A DNA stretch of 64,000 nt from Moorella glycerini. GTDB lineage: Bacteria; Bacillota; DSM-521; Neomoorellales; Neomoorellaceae. A model generated the notes under the pieces. The model did no database searches. It saw only the letters and a list, made by a program, of their open reading frames with translations, and was not told the origin of the DNA. Positions 39,713-48,089 of the stretch are shown in pieces. The position numbers were made by a program, and so were the translations under genes. The stretch is from the NCBI RefSeq assembly GCF_009735625.1, contig NZ_CP046244.1:1426001-1490000 (forward strand), read 5' to 3'. The number at the start of each line of letters is the position of its first letter. Position 1 is the first letter of the stretch.

Positions 39713-40939
39713 ATGAATATTCAGGAAAGAGCCCTTGAACTTCACAAAGAGTGGCAGGGTAAGATTGAAGTATGCAGCAGGGTACCTGTGCGGGACCGCA
39801 TGGATTTATCCCTCGCGTACACCCCCGGAGTTGCCGAACCCTGCAAGGAGATTCACAAAGACCCCAAACTTGTAGACGTATATACACGCCGCTGGAATAT
39901 GGTAGCAGTAGTATCCGACGGCTCGGCGGTCCTCGGCCTCGGTAACATTGGCGCCCGGGCGGCCATGCCTGTCATGGAAGGGAAAAGCCTGCTTTTTAAA
40001 ACCTTTGCCGGCGTCGATGCCTTCCCCATCTGCATCGATTCCCAGGATGTAGACGAGATTGTCAGGACAGTCCAGCTCCTGACCCCCACCTTCGGCGGCG
40101 TCAACCTGGAGGATATTGCCGCGCCCCGCTGTTTCGAAATCGAGCGGCGCCTCAAGGAAACCACCGACATCCCCATCTTCCATGACGACCAGCACGGCAC
40201 GGCTGTGGTAGTATTGAGCGGCATCATTAACGCCTGTAAGATTACCAAGCGGGAACTTAACGACCTGCAGGTAGTTATCAACGGCGCCGGCGCGGCCGGT
40301 ATCGCCACCGCCAAACTCCTCCTCAGTGTAGGCGTCAAAGACGTGATCCTCTGCGATTCCAGGGGTATTGTCTGCTCCAAGCGCCAGGACCTAAACCAGG
40401 AAAAACGGGAGATGCTTAAGATCACGAATAAAGAGGACCGCTGCGGCACCCTGGCCGATGCCATGGTGGGGGCCAACTGCTTCATCGGTGTTTCTGTAAA
40501 GGACGCCGTTACCCAGGATATGGTCCGCTCCATGGGTAAAGACTCCATCATTTTTGCCATGGCCAACCCTGTTCCGGAAATCTATCCCGACAAGGCCCGG
40601 GAAGCCGGCGCTGCCGTGGTGGGTACGGGCCGGAGCGACTTCCCCAACCAAGTAAATAATGTCCTCGGCTTCCCCGGCATCTTCCGCGGTGCCCTGGACG
40701 TGAAGGCTTCAGACATCAATGAACCCATGAAGATTGCCGCCGCCCATGCCCTGGCCAACCTGGTAGGCGACAGGCTCTCACCCGATTTCGTCATGCCCGA
40801 GGCCTTTGACCTCCGGGTGGCACCGGCGGTGGCGGCAGCTGTGGCTAAAGCCGCCATCGAGAGCGGCGTGGCCCGCGAGCCCAAGGACCCCGAGTGGGTG
40901 AAGAAACATACGGAAGAGCTTATTGGTGTCGCGAAGTAG
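39713..40939 (+). CDS. NAD(P)-dependent malic enzyme
   Basis: A 408-residue enzyme converting malate to pyruvate and CO2 with reduction of NAD(P). Motifs: LAYTPGVAEPCKEI, VSDGSAVLGLGNIGARAAMPVMEGK, INLEDI-type NLEDIAAPRCFEIE and PIFHDDQHGTA, followed by the Rossmann fingerprint VINGAGAAGIATAKLLL and FAMANPVPEI. The short bacterial form lacks the phosphotransacetylase domain. ATG at 39713 has AAAGGAGG 9 bases upstream; upstream in-frame sequence covers the hairpin and is not coding-like. It completes a malyl-CoA/malate/pyruvate route with the preceding genes. Confidence 0.95.
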   Translation: MNIQERALELHKEWQGKIEVCSRVPVRDRMDLSLAYTPGVAEPCKEIHKDPKLVDVYTRRWNMVAVVSDGSAVLGLGNIGARAAMPVMEGKSLLFKTFAGVDAFPICIDSQDVDEIVRTVQLLTPTFGGVNLEDIAAPRCFEIERRLKETTDIPIFHDDQHGTAVVVLSGIINACKITKRELNDLQVVINGAGAAGIATAKLLLSVGVKDVILCDSRGIVCSKRQDLNQEKREMLKITNKEDRCGTLADAMVGANCFIGVSVKDAVTQDMVRSMGKDSIIFAMANPVPEIYPDKAREAGAAVVGTGRSDFPNQVNNVLGFPGIFRGALDVKASDINEPMKIAAAHALANLVGDRLSPDFVMPEAFDLRVAPAVAAAVAKAAIESGVAREPKDPEWVKKHTEELIGVAK

Positions 40940-41012
40940 AATAGCGTTTACAGGAACCTGCGCCAAGATACTGCAGGCGAAACTTTTAAGCGCGTGGTCA
41001 GGAAATATAACG

Positions 41013-41046
41013 AGCCGGCTGGATGCCCTATCCAGGCGGCTTTTTT
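41013..41046 (+). terminator. Intrinsic terminator after malic enzyme
   Basis: AGCCG-g-CTGGAT pairs with ATCCAG-g-CGGCT, followed by TTTTT. The 384-base gap 40940-41323 contains this, a second terminator-like hairpin, the panB promoter and no gene that I can support. Confidence 0.85.
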
Positions 41047-41224
41047 CTGGCATAGCATAACCCCCTTGCCTGCCGGGCACAATAACATAAAAAAGGCAGG
41101 TGCAGCAAACTGGTTAACCGCATCGACTCTCCTGGCTGGCCCCGGGAAGCGCCGGAACCCAACAGCGTGCCCCATCCCGAGACCTCACCACCGGAATTCC
41201 CAATGGAAGTAGAACCGGTAACTG

Positions 41225-41250
41225 ATCCCCCGCAGGGGGATTTTCTGTTA
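41225..41250 (+). terminator. Terminator-like hairpin before panB
   Basis: ATCCCCC-GCA-GGGGGAT followed by TTTCTGTT. It lies directly before the panB promoter and may insulate it or act as an attenuator. Confidence 0.55.
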
Positions 41251-41265
41251 TAATAAGCATATAGC

Positions 41266-41294
41266 TGGTCAATACTCCCAGTTGCTGTTATAAT
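41266..41294 (+). promoter_or_regulatory. Sigma-A promoter of panB
   Basis: TGGTCA (41266-41271), 17-base spacer, TATAAT (41289-41294). The decamer CTGTTATAAT also occurs 40 bases upstream (41245-41254), inside the T-rich end of the preceding hairpin. Confidence 0.6.
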
Positions 41295-41323
41295 GGTAAC
41301 ATATGGAATAAGGAGGAGGAAAA

Positions 41324-42133
41324 ATGGCCGCACGCACCAAGGTTACCTTACCCCAGCTCCGGGCCATGAAAGAGCGGGGTGAGAAGATTACCATGGTAAC
41401 CGCTTATGATTACCCTTCAGCGTTGCTGGCTGACCGGGCCGGCATGGACATGCTCCTGGTGGGCGATTCCCTGGGCATGGTGGTCCTGGGTTACCAAAGT
41501 ACAGTACCCGTAACTATGGATGAGATGGTGCACCATACCCGCGCCGTCATGCGGGCCAACCCGGCAGCCCTGGTAGTGGCCGACCTGCCCTTCCTTTCCT
41601 ACCAGGCCAGTGTCCAGGACGCCGTTTATAATGCCGGCCGCCTGGTTAAAGAGGGCGGGGCCGATGCCGTCAAGCTGGAAGGGGGCCGGGCTATGATACC
41701 CATGGTCCGGGCTATAGTCGATGCCGGCATCCCGGTCATGGGCCACCTGGGGTTAACCCCCCAATCGGTAGTCCAGCTGGGCGGCTACCGCGTCCAGGGC
41801 CGGGAGGCAGCCGTGGCCGATAGAATTACTGCCGATGCCGCGGACCTGGTGGAGGCCGGCATCTTCTCCCTGGTACTGGAATGTGTACCGGTAGATCTGG
41901 CCCGGCGGATAACGGCTGAATTACCGGTACCAACCATTGGCATTGGTGCCGGGCCTGATTGTGACGGCCAGGTGCTGGTTTACCATGACCTCCTGGGCCT
42001 CTTTGACCGCTTCCAGCCCAAATTTGTCAAGCGCTATGTCAACCTGGGTGAAGCCATCGTCAAGGCCCTTGAAGATTACCGGGAAGAGGTCCGCCAGGGG
42101 AAATTCCCCGGTGAAGAACACAGTTTCCGGTAA
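41324..42133 (+). CDS. panB: 3-methyl-2-oxobutanoate hydroxymethyltransferase PanB
   Basis: A 269-residue enzyme that transfers a hydroxymethyl group from 5,10-methylene-THF to 2-ketoisovalerate, giving ketopantoate, the first step to pantothenate. Blocks: [30 protein letters not shown] in two runs, [41 protein letters not shown] and [14 protein letters not shown]. Length is standard; ATG with AGGAGGAGG upstream. In this genome panB is about 20 kb from panC-panD rather than next to them. Its use of methylene-THF fits the folate-rich metabolism. Confidence 0.97.
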   Translation: MAARTKVTLPQLRAMKERGEKITMVTAYDYPSALLADRAGMDMLLVGDSLGMVVLGYQSTVPVTMDEMVHHTRAVMRANPAALVVADLPFLSYQASVQDAVYNAGRLVKEGGADAVKLEGGRAMIPMVRAIVDAGIPVMGHLGLTPQSVVQLGGYRVQGREAAVADRITADAADLVEAGIFSLVLECVPVDLARRITAELPVPTIGIGAGPDCDGQVLVYHDLLGLFDRFQPKFVKRYVNLGEAIVKALEDYREEVRQGKFPGEEHSFR

Positions 42134-42139
42134 AAGACC

Positions 42140-42393
42140 CTCATACCGCTAACGCGACACATTAGAAGGATGAAAATAACGGGCTGGCATTTGTTTGGAG
42201 CGAGCGACTTGGTCCGAGCGGTTGAGCAGCCTTGGCGAAGCCGAGGAGCGAGGTCGGGGCCGAGGACAGGATGTCCGAGGCCGGATTCTAAAGGCAAGGA
42301 TGCCGAATAGGCCGGGAACCCCGCCTTAAGGCCTGGCTGAACCGTAGGCTGAACCGCGAGGACCAGGGAGCGAGTATGGAGGGACGCTGTTAG
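42140..42393 (+). other. Structured intergenic repeat, copy 1, with GGA-loop hairpins
   Basis: This gap shares an exact 42-base block (42164-42205) with 43162-43203; weaker similarity begins about 25 bases earlier. The rest holds many short hairpins, including CTTGGC-GAA-GCCGAG (42231-42245), GGACA-GGA-TGTCC (42264-42276) and GGCA-AGGA-TGCC (42293-42304). No reading frame here looks real. It may be a member of a dispersed genomic repeat or a structured RNA in the leader of the CvpA-like gene. Confidence 0.6.
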
Positions 42394-43107
42394 TTGCTCA
42401 ATTACCTGGACCTGCTCTTGCTTCTACTCCTGGCCCTGGGCGCCTGGCGGGGTTACCGCCTGGGTTTTGTTAACCTGGTAGCCGGCTGGATCAGCTACCT
42501 GGTGGCAGGTCTGGCGGCAGCCCTGTATGCCCGGCCCCTGGCCGCAGCCCTGGACCAGGCCTGGCATTTAACCAGTCGCTGGGGTAACGGGCTTGCTCCC
42601 CTCTTACCATTACCACGACCGGTTCTCAGCCAGCCCCTGGGTACGGCGGCCACCAGGCAGCTGGAAATCCTTTTAAACGGCACGCCCTTACCGGGTATGA
42701 TAAAACAGAGCCTGCTGGAGGGCCTGGAGAAGGTTTCCGGAGGTACGGTGGGCCAGGTCCTGGCCGGGCAGCTGGTCTTCCTGGGCCTGGAATTAATAAC
42801 CCTGGTGGTCCTGTTTTACGGCAGTTTATTTCTTTTACGCCGCCTGGCTCGCTGGGGCACCATGGGGATCAACATGGCACCTGCTGGCCTGGTAAACCGG
42901 GGACTGGGCCTGGCCCTGGGCCTCTTGGGGCAGGTCTTCTGGCTGGCCCTGCTGGTAGGGATGCTGCGCTCCCTCCTGGCCCTACCGGCCATGACGGCGG
43001 CACCAGGTTTTGTACCCCTGGCCCGGCAGCTCTATAACTCCGGGATGGCCTTCCAGCTGGGCAATTTTTATGACTGGCTGGCCGGATTGTTGCATACCCT
43101 AATCTAG
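42394..43107 (+). CDS. CvpA-family membrane protein
   Basis: A 237-residue protein with an N-terminal CvpA-like region (LNYLDLLLLLLLALGAWRGYRLGF, then LVAGWISYLVAGLAAAL) and further hydrophobic helices near 125-150 and 165-195. CvpA proteins are inner-membrane proteins of uncertain function, linked to colicin V export and membrane stress. TTG start at 42394 with GGAGGG 10 bases upstream. It lies alone between two copies of the same intergenic repeat, after panB. Confidence 0.72.
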   Translation: MLNYLDLLLLLLLALGAWRGYRLGFVNLVAGWISYLVAGLAAALYARPLAAALDQAWHLTSRWGNGLAPLLPLPRPVLSQPLGTAATRQLEILLNGTPLPGMIKQSLLEGLEKVSGGTVGQVLAGQLVFLGLELITLVVLFYGSLFLLRRLARWGTMGINMAPAGLVNRGLGLALGLLGQVFWLALLVGMLRSLLALPAMTAAPGFVPLARQLYNSGMAFQLGNFYDWLAGLLHTLI

Positions 43108-43133
43108 GGGGTCGGCAAGAAGAAGCTATCAAG

Positions 43134-43239
43134 ACACCTATACCGCTGGCGTTGCACCAGCAGAAGGATGAAAATAACGGGCTGGCATTTGTTTGGAGCG
43201 AGCAAAAACAATGCCAGCCTAGAGCAAAGTTATTTTCAG
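43134..43239 (+). repeat. Structured intergenic repeat, copy 2, nested stem-loop
   Basis: Bases 43162-43203 are identical to 42164-42205. This copy folds on itself: outer stem GAAAATAAC (43170-43178) with GTTATTTTC (43229-43237), inner stem GGCTGGCAT (43180-43188) with ATGCCAGCC (43211-43219). Copy 1 lacks the right-hand arms, so copy 2 may be the more complete form. Confidence 0.75.
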
Positions 43240-43282
43240 GGTAGAAGTATCTCCAGGTTGACAAAAAAGGAGGAATTGCGTA

Positions 43283-44713
43283 ATGGTAGAAAAAGAAGAA
43301 AGCAGGGGCAAAAAACTACAAAAAGAACTGGCCCTACCCCAAAAGAGTGCCTGGGAGCGTTTGGAAGGGGATACCAGGGAAAAGGTTTTTGCCTTTGCCG
43401 AGGGGTATAAAACATTTTTAAGCCGGGCTAAAACTGAACGGGAAGCCGTCCGTGCCGCCCTGGAAGCCGCCCGGGGGCGCGGTTTTGTTTCCCTGGCTGA
43501 CCTGCCTCCCGGCCGGGGGTTAAATCCCGGGAGCCGCTTTTACCTGGAATGGCGGGGTAAAGTCCTGCTCATGGGCATAATGGGAACGGCCGACCTGGCC
43601 GAAGGTATAAGGCTGGTGGGGGCTCATGTTGATGCGCCACGCCTGGACCTGAAACCCATGCCCCTCTATGAAAAAGACGGCCTGGCCATGTTCAAAACCC
43701 ACTATTACGGCGGCATCAAGAAATACCAGTGGACGGCCCTCCCCCTGGCCCTGCACGGGGTGATTATGTTACGGGACGGTCGCCGGGTGGAAGTGGTAAT
43801 CGGTGAAGACAGCGCCGATCCCATTTTCACCGTAAGTGATTTATTACCTCACCTGGCCAAGGAGCAGATGAAAAAGAACATGGAAGAAGCCTTGAGCGGG
43901 GACGATTTAAACCTGGTGGTAGGCAGCATACCCTATCCCGGCGAAGACGATCTAAAAGATAAAATTCGCCTGGCCATTCTCCAGCTGTTAAATGAGCGTT
44001 ACGGCCTGGTGGAAGAGGACCTGATCACGGCGGAGCTGGAACTGGTGCCGGCCGGGCCGGCCCGGGACCTGGGTTTTGACCGTTCCCTGGTAGGAGGTTA
44101 CGGCCAGGACGACCGGGTCTGCGGCTACACGGCCCTGCAGGCTATCCTGGACCTGGAGGTGCCCCGCCATACGGCCCTGGTGCTCCTGGTAGATAAAGAA
44201 GAAATCGGCAGTACAGGTAATACCGGCGCCCATTCCCGCCTCCTGGAATATGCCATAACTGAACTGGCGTCCCGTGTGGGTACCACAAGCATTGTCCATG
44301 TGGGCCGGATTATGGCCAATTCCCAGGCCATTTCCGCTGACGTCACCGCCGGCGTCGATCCCACCTATGAAAATGTCTTCGATATGCATAATGCCTCCCG
44401 CCTGGGGTACGGCGTAGTTTTAAACAAGTACTCCGGTTCCCGGGGCAAATACGACGCCAATGACGCCAGTGCCGAGTTTATGGGCCGGCTGCGGGACATT
44501 TTCAACCAGAACCAGGTTATCTGGCAGAGCGGCGAAATGGGCAAGGTTGATGCCGGCGGCGGCGGGACCATCGCCAAGTTCCTGGCCTACTTTGGCCTGG
44601 ATGTGGCCGATTGCGGCCCGGCCCTCCTCTCCATGCACGCTCCCCTGGAGATAGCCAGTAAGGTGGATATTTATATGGCCTACCGGGCCTACAAGGCTTT
44701 TCTTGCCAGTTAA
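43283..44713 (+). CDS. M18-family aminopeptidase
   Basis: A 476-residue cytoplasmic, dinuclear-zinc aminopeptidase that releases N-terminal residues from peptides. Metal- and active-site blocks: LVGAHVDAPRLDLKPMPLYE (His-x-Asp), GEDSADPIF, YGQDDRVCGYTALQA (bridging Asp), VDKEEIGSTGNTGAHS (catalytic Glu-Glu), SADVTAGVDPTYE and the final SMHAPLEIASKVD (His). Family length is ~430-480. ATG at 43283 with AAGGAGG upstream. It follows repeat copy 2. Confidence 0.93.
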   Translation: MVEKEESRGKKLQKELALPQKSAWERLEGDTREKVFAFAEGYKTFLSRAKTEREAVRAALEAARGRGFVSLADLPPGRGLNPGSRFYLEWRGKVLLMGIMGTADLAEGIRLVGAHVDAPRLDLKPMPLYEKDGLAMFKTHYYGGIKKYQWTALPLALHGVIMLRDGRRVEVVIGEDSADPIFTVSDLLPHLAKEQMKKNMEEALSGDDLNLVVGSIPYPGEDDLKDKIRLAILQLLNERYGLVEEDLITAELELVPAGPARDLGFDRSLVGGYGQDDRVCGYTALQAILDLEVPRHTALVLLVDKEEIGSTGNTGAHSRLLEYAITELASRVGTTSIVHVGRIMANSQAISADVTAGVDPTYENVFDMHNASRLGYGVVLNKYSGSRGKYDANDASAEFMGRLRDIFNQNQVIWQSGEMGKVDAGGGGTIAKFLAYFGLDVADCGPALLSMHAPLEIASKVDIYMAYRAYKAFLAS

Positions 44714-44827
44714 GGATTTTTAAGCAGGAAAAGCAAAACCTTATGGAGAAAAAGTATATAAAAAGCCCTGGTACCTTGAGAGCGGATGGGCGCCAGGCGC
44801 TTTTCTTTTAAAAGGGAGGTTGACACG

Positions 44828-45409
44828 GTGGAAAAAATAGTAGATGCCCGCGGGCTGGCCTGCCCGCAACCGGTTATCCAGACCAAAAAGGCCCTGGAAA
44901 CTTTGGAGCCGGATGGCGAGGTAGTTACCATTGTCGACAACGAGGTGGCCCGGGATAATGTTTTAAAGCTGGCGCGGAGCCTGGAGTGTGAGACCAGCGT
45001 CAGGGAACAGGGAAGTGAGTACTATATCCATATTCGCAAGGAAAGCATACCGGCTACCCAGTTAAGCGTTAATCCGGGCCAGGTATTACTGGTAACCTCG
45101 GCCAACCTGGGCCGCGGTTCCGAAGAACTGGGGAGCATCCTCATGCGCAGCTTCTTTTACAGCTTGGGTGAAACGGAAGTGCTGCCCCGACGGGTACTCT
45201 TTATCAACAGTGGTGTCCAGCTCTGCTGCCAGGGTTCACCGGTGCTGGACAGCCTGCTAACCCTGGAGCAAAAGGGAGTGGAAATCCTGGCCTGCGGCAC
45301 CTGCCTGGACTATTACCACCTGAAGGAAAAATTGTGTGCCGGTAGCGTTACCAATATGTATACCATTATTGAGCACCTCATGGCTGCGGAAAAGGTAATT
45401 ACCCTCTAG
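44828..45409 (+). CDS. yedF: YedF: TusA-like plus DsrE-like selenium-metabolism protein
   Basis: A 193-residue protein. Residues 1-75 form a TusA/SirA-type sulfur-carrier domain with the conserved active-site CPQP (DARGLACPQPVIQTKKALE). The C-terminal part resembles DsrE proteins and contains LCCQGSPVLDSL and ACGTCLDYYHLKEKL cysteines. This two-domain form is linked to selenium metabolism in genomes that use selenocysteine, which fits an acetogen with Se-containing formate dehydrogenase. GTG at 44828 with GGGAGG 9 bases upstream. The next gene starts 13 bases after the stop. Confidence 0.88.
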   Translation: MEKIVDARGLACPQPVIQTKKALETLEPDGEVVTIVDNEVARDNVLKLARSLECETSVREQGSEYYIHIRKESIPATQLSVNPGQVLLVTSANLGRGSEELGSILMRSFFYSLGETEVLPRRVLFINSGVQLCCQGSPVLDSLLTLEQKGVEILACGTCLDYYHLKEKLCAGSVTNMYTIIEHLMAAEKVITL

Positions 45410-45422
45410 GGGAGTGGTGACT

Positions 45423-46466
45423 TTGCTCTGGCAGCGCCGGCGTTACCAGGACGAGCAGCGCCTTTCAGCAGCCCTGGCAGGTTGCCGGGGCAAGATAGCT
45501 AAAGGTTTGCGACGGGAGTTGTGCCGGCTGGACGCCCTGGCCCTGGCCCGGCTCCTTGCCGGCCTCTGGCCGCGCCTGGAGGAAGCTACTCGTGAGCAGC
45601 TGGCGGCTCTGGCGGAGGAAGAAGGTTACATTGACGCGTGGCTGCGGGCCCTGGAACAGGGAAAAGCCGGCGAGAAAGCTGCGGCGGCCACCATCCTGGG
45701 CGAGATGGGAGTTAGACGTGCCCTTGGCCCTCTCCTGGCGGCCATGGGGGACCGGGATGAAGGCGTCCAGATGGCAGCAACTGCGGCCCTTACCCGTTTA
45801 CGTGACCGGCGTTGCCTGGAACCGTTGCTTGCAGCCCTGGCGGAACCCCGGCGCTGGCCACCGGCGCGGGTGGCCGAAGTGTTGCTGGCCTTAGGAACAG
45901 CCAGCATCCCGCCTTTACTGGATCTCCTGGCCCGGGGGCCGGAAGATATTTCCTTACGGGTGATAAATATCCTGGGCCTCTTTGAGGATGGCCGGGTCCT
46001 GCCGGCCCTGGAGCACTGCCTTGCGAATGGGACCGCTGCCGTGCGCAGAGCAGCAGCCATGGCCCTTGGAGAAACAGGCTGCGACCAGGCCGCCGGAAGT
46101 TTAAAGAAGGCCCTGGCCGACCCGGTGGCCGCAGTGCGAGCCGCCGCCGTCCGTTCCCTGGGGAGGTTAAAGTGCCGGGAGGCAGGGGACCTGCTTAAAG
46201 GTTGCCTGGCCGATGCAACCTGGGAAGTCCGGGTGGCTGCCGGAGCGGCCCTGGCCGAGCTGGGTGCAGTAAGGGAAGAGCAAGCAGTGGGAGGAGAACA
46301 CCAGGATGGATCTGCAGGTCGGCGATATCGTCCAGACCAGGAAGAAACACCCCTGCGGCAGCGACCAGTGGGAGATATTACGGGTAGGGATGGATTTTCG
46401 CCTGCGCTGCCTGGGATGCGGCCGTTTAATCCTTATTCCTCGCCTGAAAGCGGAAAAGAGCATTAA
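45423..46466 (+). CDS. HEAT-repeat protein with an out-of-frame C-terminal overlap
   Basis: A 347-residue protein of tandem HEAT-like helical repeats from about residue 60 to 285. Typical units are AAAATILGEMGVRRALGPL, AVRRAAAMALGETGCDQA and AVRAAAVRSLGRLKCREA. Such repeats bind proteins; related domains occur in phycobilisome lyases and iron-sulfur regulators. The TTG at 45423 has GGGGAG 8 bases upstream. The last ~60 residues are Gln/Arg/Pro-rich, non-repetitive and lie over the DUF951 gene in another frame (161-base overlap). The natural C-terminus may have been lost by frameshift, or the tail is real. Confidence 0.8.
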   Translation: MLWQRRRYQDEQRLSAALAGCRGKIAKGLRRELCRLDALALARLLAGLWPRLEEATREQLAALAEEEGYIDAWLRALEQGKAGEKAAAATILGEMGVRRALGPLLAAMGDRDEGVQMAATAALTRLRDRRCLEPLLAALAEPRRWPPARVAEVLLALGTASIPPLLDLLARGPEDISLRVINILGLFEDGRVLPALEHCLANGTAAVRRAAAMALGETGCDQAAGSLKKALADPVAAVRAAAVRSLGRLKCREAGDLLKGCLADATWEVRVAAGAALAELGAVREEQAVGGEHQDGSAGRRYRPDQEETPLRQRPVGDITGRDGFSPALPGMRPFNPYSSPESGKEH

Positions 46467-46491
46467 AAAAGTAATATCTAAGTTGCCTTGA
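46306..46491 (+). CDS. DUF951-family small protein
   Basis: A 61-residue protein matching the DUF951 family: MDLQVGDIVQTRKKHPCGS, QWEILRVGMDFRLRCLGCGRLI and EKSIKKVIS. The three cysteines in CGS and CLGC suggest zinc binding; family function is unknown. The length is exactly typical. ATG with GGAGGAG 8 bases upstream. It overlaps the end of the HEAT gene in a different frame by 161 bases and the convergent CGGC gene by 14 bases. Conservation of the family makes this the true coding frame here. Confidence 0.85.
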   Translation: MDLQVGDIVQTRKKHPCGSDQWEILRVGMDFRLRCLGCGRLILIPRLKAEKSIKKVISKLP

Positions 46492-46987
46492 GCAGGGTCA
46501 ATATCTGCAGGGCCTTCCTGGGAGTGGCGGCCTGTTTTTCATACAAATAACGCAAATAATTGAGGTTGAGGAGGCGCTGCCGGCATTCGGTGAGGCTGGG
46601 GATATCACCTGGATTTAAGCTGACGGTCGAACAGCAACGGGCTGCCGCTGCCTCCAGGTAACTACCCATGAGCACCGGGCGGCCCAGTTCGGCCTCAATG
46701 GCCGCTGCCTGGGCAAAGGCAGTGGGGCAATGGTTGTCAAAAAACGTGCAGGAAGGAAAAACGAAATAATCGACTCCTTCTTGACGAACCAGCCGGCGGG
46801 CCACATCCAGGCGGCCGGTGCCCGGGCAGCCCGGGCAGGGCTGCATGGCCACGATTTTAGCTCCCGGAAGCTCCCCTAGCGGTCCCCTTTTTTTCTCCAG
46901 GGCCAGGAAACAGAGGATATGGGCCTGGTAGCCGGGGCATCCCTTCTTCCAGTGATCCCGGCAGGCAATAATACCAACGCGGTGCAT
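46478..46987 (-). CDS. CGGC-domain protein (putative metal-binding)
   Basis: A 169-residue protein resembling the CGGC family, cysteine-rich proteins of unknown function common in anaerobes. Cysteines occur as IACRDHWKKGCPGYQ near the N-terminus and CPGCPGTGRLDVARR near residue 51, where the family has a CGGCPG motif. FPSCTFFDNHCP and RCCSTVSLN follow. Metal or Fe-S binding is likely but unproven. ATG at 46987 with an AGAGGG sequence upstream. It converges with DUF951. Confidence 0.7.
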   Translation of the reverse strand: MHRVGIIACRDHWKKGCPGYQAHILCFLALEKKRGPLGELPGAKIVAMQPCPGCPGTGRLDVARRLVRQEGVDYFVFPSCTFFDNHCPTAFAQAAAIEAELGRPVLMGSYLEAAAARCCSTVSLNPGDIPSLTECRQRLLNLNYLRYLYEKQAATPRKALQILTLLKAT

Positions 46988-47231
46988 TTGAAGGACCCTC
47001 TCTGACAGAAAATGACAGTTTAATAGGGGTTAGTATTAATTTAACACAACGATAGCAGTTTAACATATTTATCTACAAAAAAATGTCGGAAGCTGGCGAC
47101 AAGCCAACTTAATAATTTTAAGAAAAGATAAATGATGTCTAAAAAACTGGCCTGGCGGCTATGCCTTCCAGGTTCCTTTCCCTATCTGGAGCTGATCATA
47201 ATAGTTGGTGCTACCTCCAGGGTTATTGGTA

Positions 47232-47240
47232 TGATATAAT
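47232..47240 (+). promoter_or_regulatory. Extended -10 promoter of the thioesterase gene
   Basis: TG-A-TATAAT, an extended -10 element 26 bases before the GTG start. No convincing -35 is present at the right distance. The divergent gap 46988-47265 otherwise shows nothing clear. Confidence 0.5.
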
Positions 47241-47265
47241 AACAGGTAAGGCAAATTAAACGCTG

Positions 47266-48030
47266 GTGATCCAATTGTTGTTTAATACATACCAGAGGTC
47301 CTATGAAGTCCACTATTACGAAACCAATTTTATGTTAGAAGCCTCACCGGTGACCGTCCTGGGTTACCTGGAAGAAACGGCCACCTGGCATTCTGAAACA
47401 GCTGGCAACAGCATTGCCAGCTTAAACGCCGCCGGCCGGGGCTGGGTCGTCTACCGCTATCATCTCCAGGTGAGCCGCTACCCTCGCTGGCAGGAAAATA
47501 TAACCGTCACCACCTGGGTGGAACGCTTCCAGCGCTGTTTCGCCTACCGTAATTTTTATATCCATGATGCCGGGGGCAACCTCGTGGGCCGGGCCGCATC
47601 CGTGTGGATCTTCCTGGATATCGCCAGTAAAAAGCCCCTGCGGATACCGCCCGCGGTAAGCGCACCTTATGGGCTTTATCCTGAGGCGGCCATCCCGGCA
47701 GGCTTTAGCGAGCTACCAACTCTGGAAAGCCCATCCATTACGGCAGCATTTACCGTGGGGGCAGCAGACATGGATATCAATCACCATGCCAATAACAAGA
47801 GGTATATCAACTGGCTGCTGGAGAGCGTGCCCCTGGAAGTCCACCGGCAGGCCTTTCCGGCCACCATCGAGATTGTTTATAAAAAAGACGCCCGCTACAG
47901 GGATCACATCTTGAGCGAGAGTCAGGAGCTAAAGGCCGGGGACGGTAGCAGGTGTTACCTCCACCGCCTCACCTGCCCGGAAAAAGAACTGGAACTAGCC
48001 CTGGCCCGGACCACCTGGCAGGAACGCTAA
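47266..48030 (+). CDS. Acyl-ACP thioesterase
   Basis: A 254-residue enzyme of the FatA/FatB family that releases free fatty acids from acyl carrier protein. Two hot-dog domains are visible: the first begins YEVHYYETNFMLEASPVTVLGYLEETA; the second holds the catalytic region DMDINHHANNKRYINWLLESVP with the conserved Asn/His. WVERFQRCFAYRNF and VWIFLDIASKKPLRIP are typical bacterial family blocks. GTG start at 47266. In clostridia these enzymes supply fatty acids for recycling or membrane tuning. Confidence 0.9.
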   Translation: MIQLLFNTYQRSYEVHYYETNFMLEASPVTVLGYLEETATWHSETAGNSIASLNAAGRGWVVYRYHLQVSRYPRWQENITVTTWVERFQRCFAYRNFYIHDAGGNLVGRAASVWIFLDIASKKPLRIPPAVSAPYGLYPEAAIPAGFSELPTLESPSITAAFTVGAADMDINHHANNKRYINWLLESVPLEVHRQAFPATIEIVYKKDARYRDHILSESQELKAGDGSRCYLHRLTCPEKELELALARTTWQER

Positions 48031-48089
48031 CTAATTTATTGATACCAGGTCATATTTTATGTTCTTCGCGGCAAAGGAGCGCAGGTTCA

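Noticed and set aside
43283-44713. Possible second function of the M18 protein as the source of overlapping genes on the minus strand
   Set aside because: The overlapping minus-strand frames (43988-44389 and others) are composition shadows without ribosome sites or conserved motifs.
47205-47240. TTGGTG as -35 for the thioesterase promoter
   Set aside because: The spacing to TATAAT is 24 bases, too long for an ordinary sigma-A promoter. The extended -10 element alone was kept.
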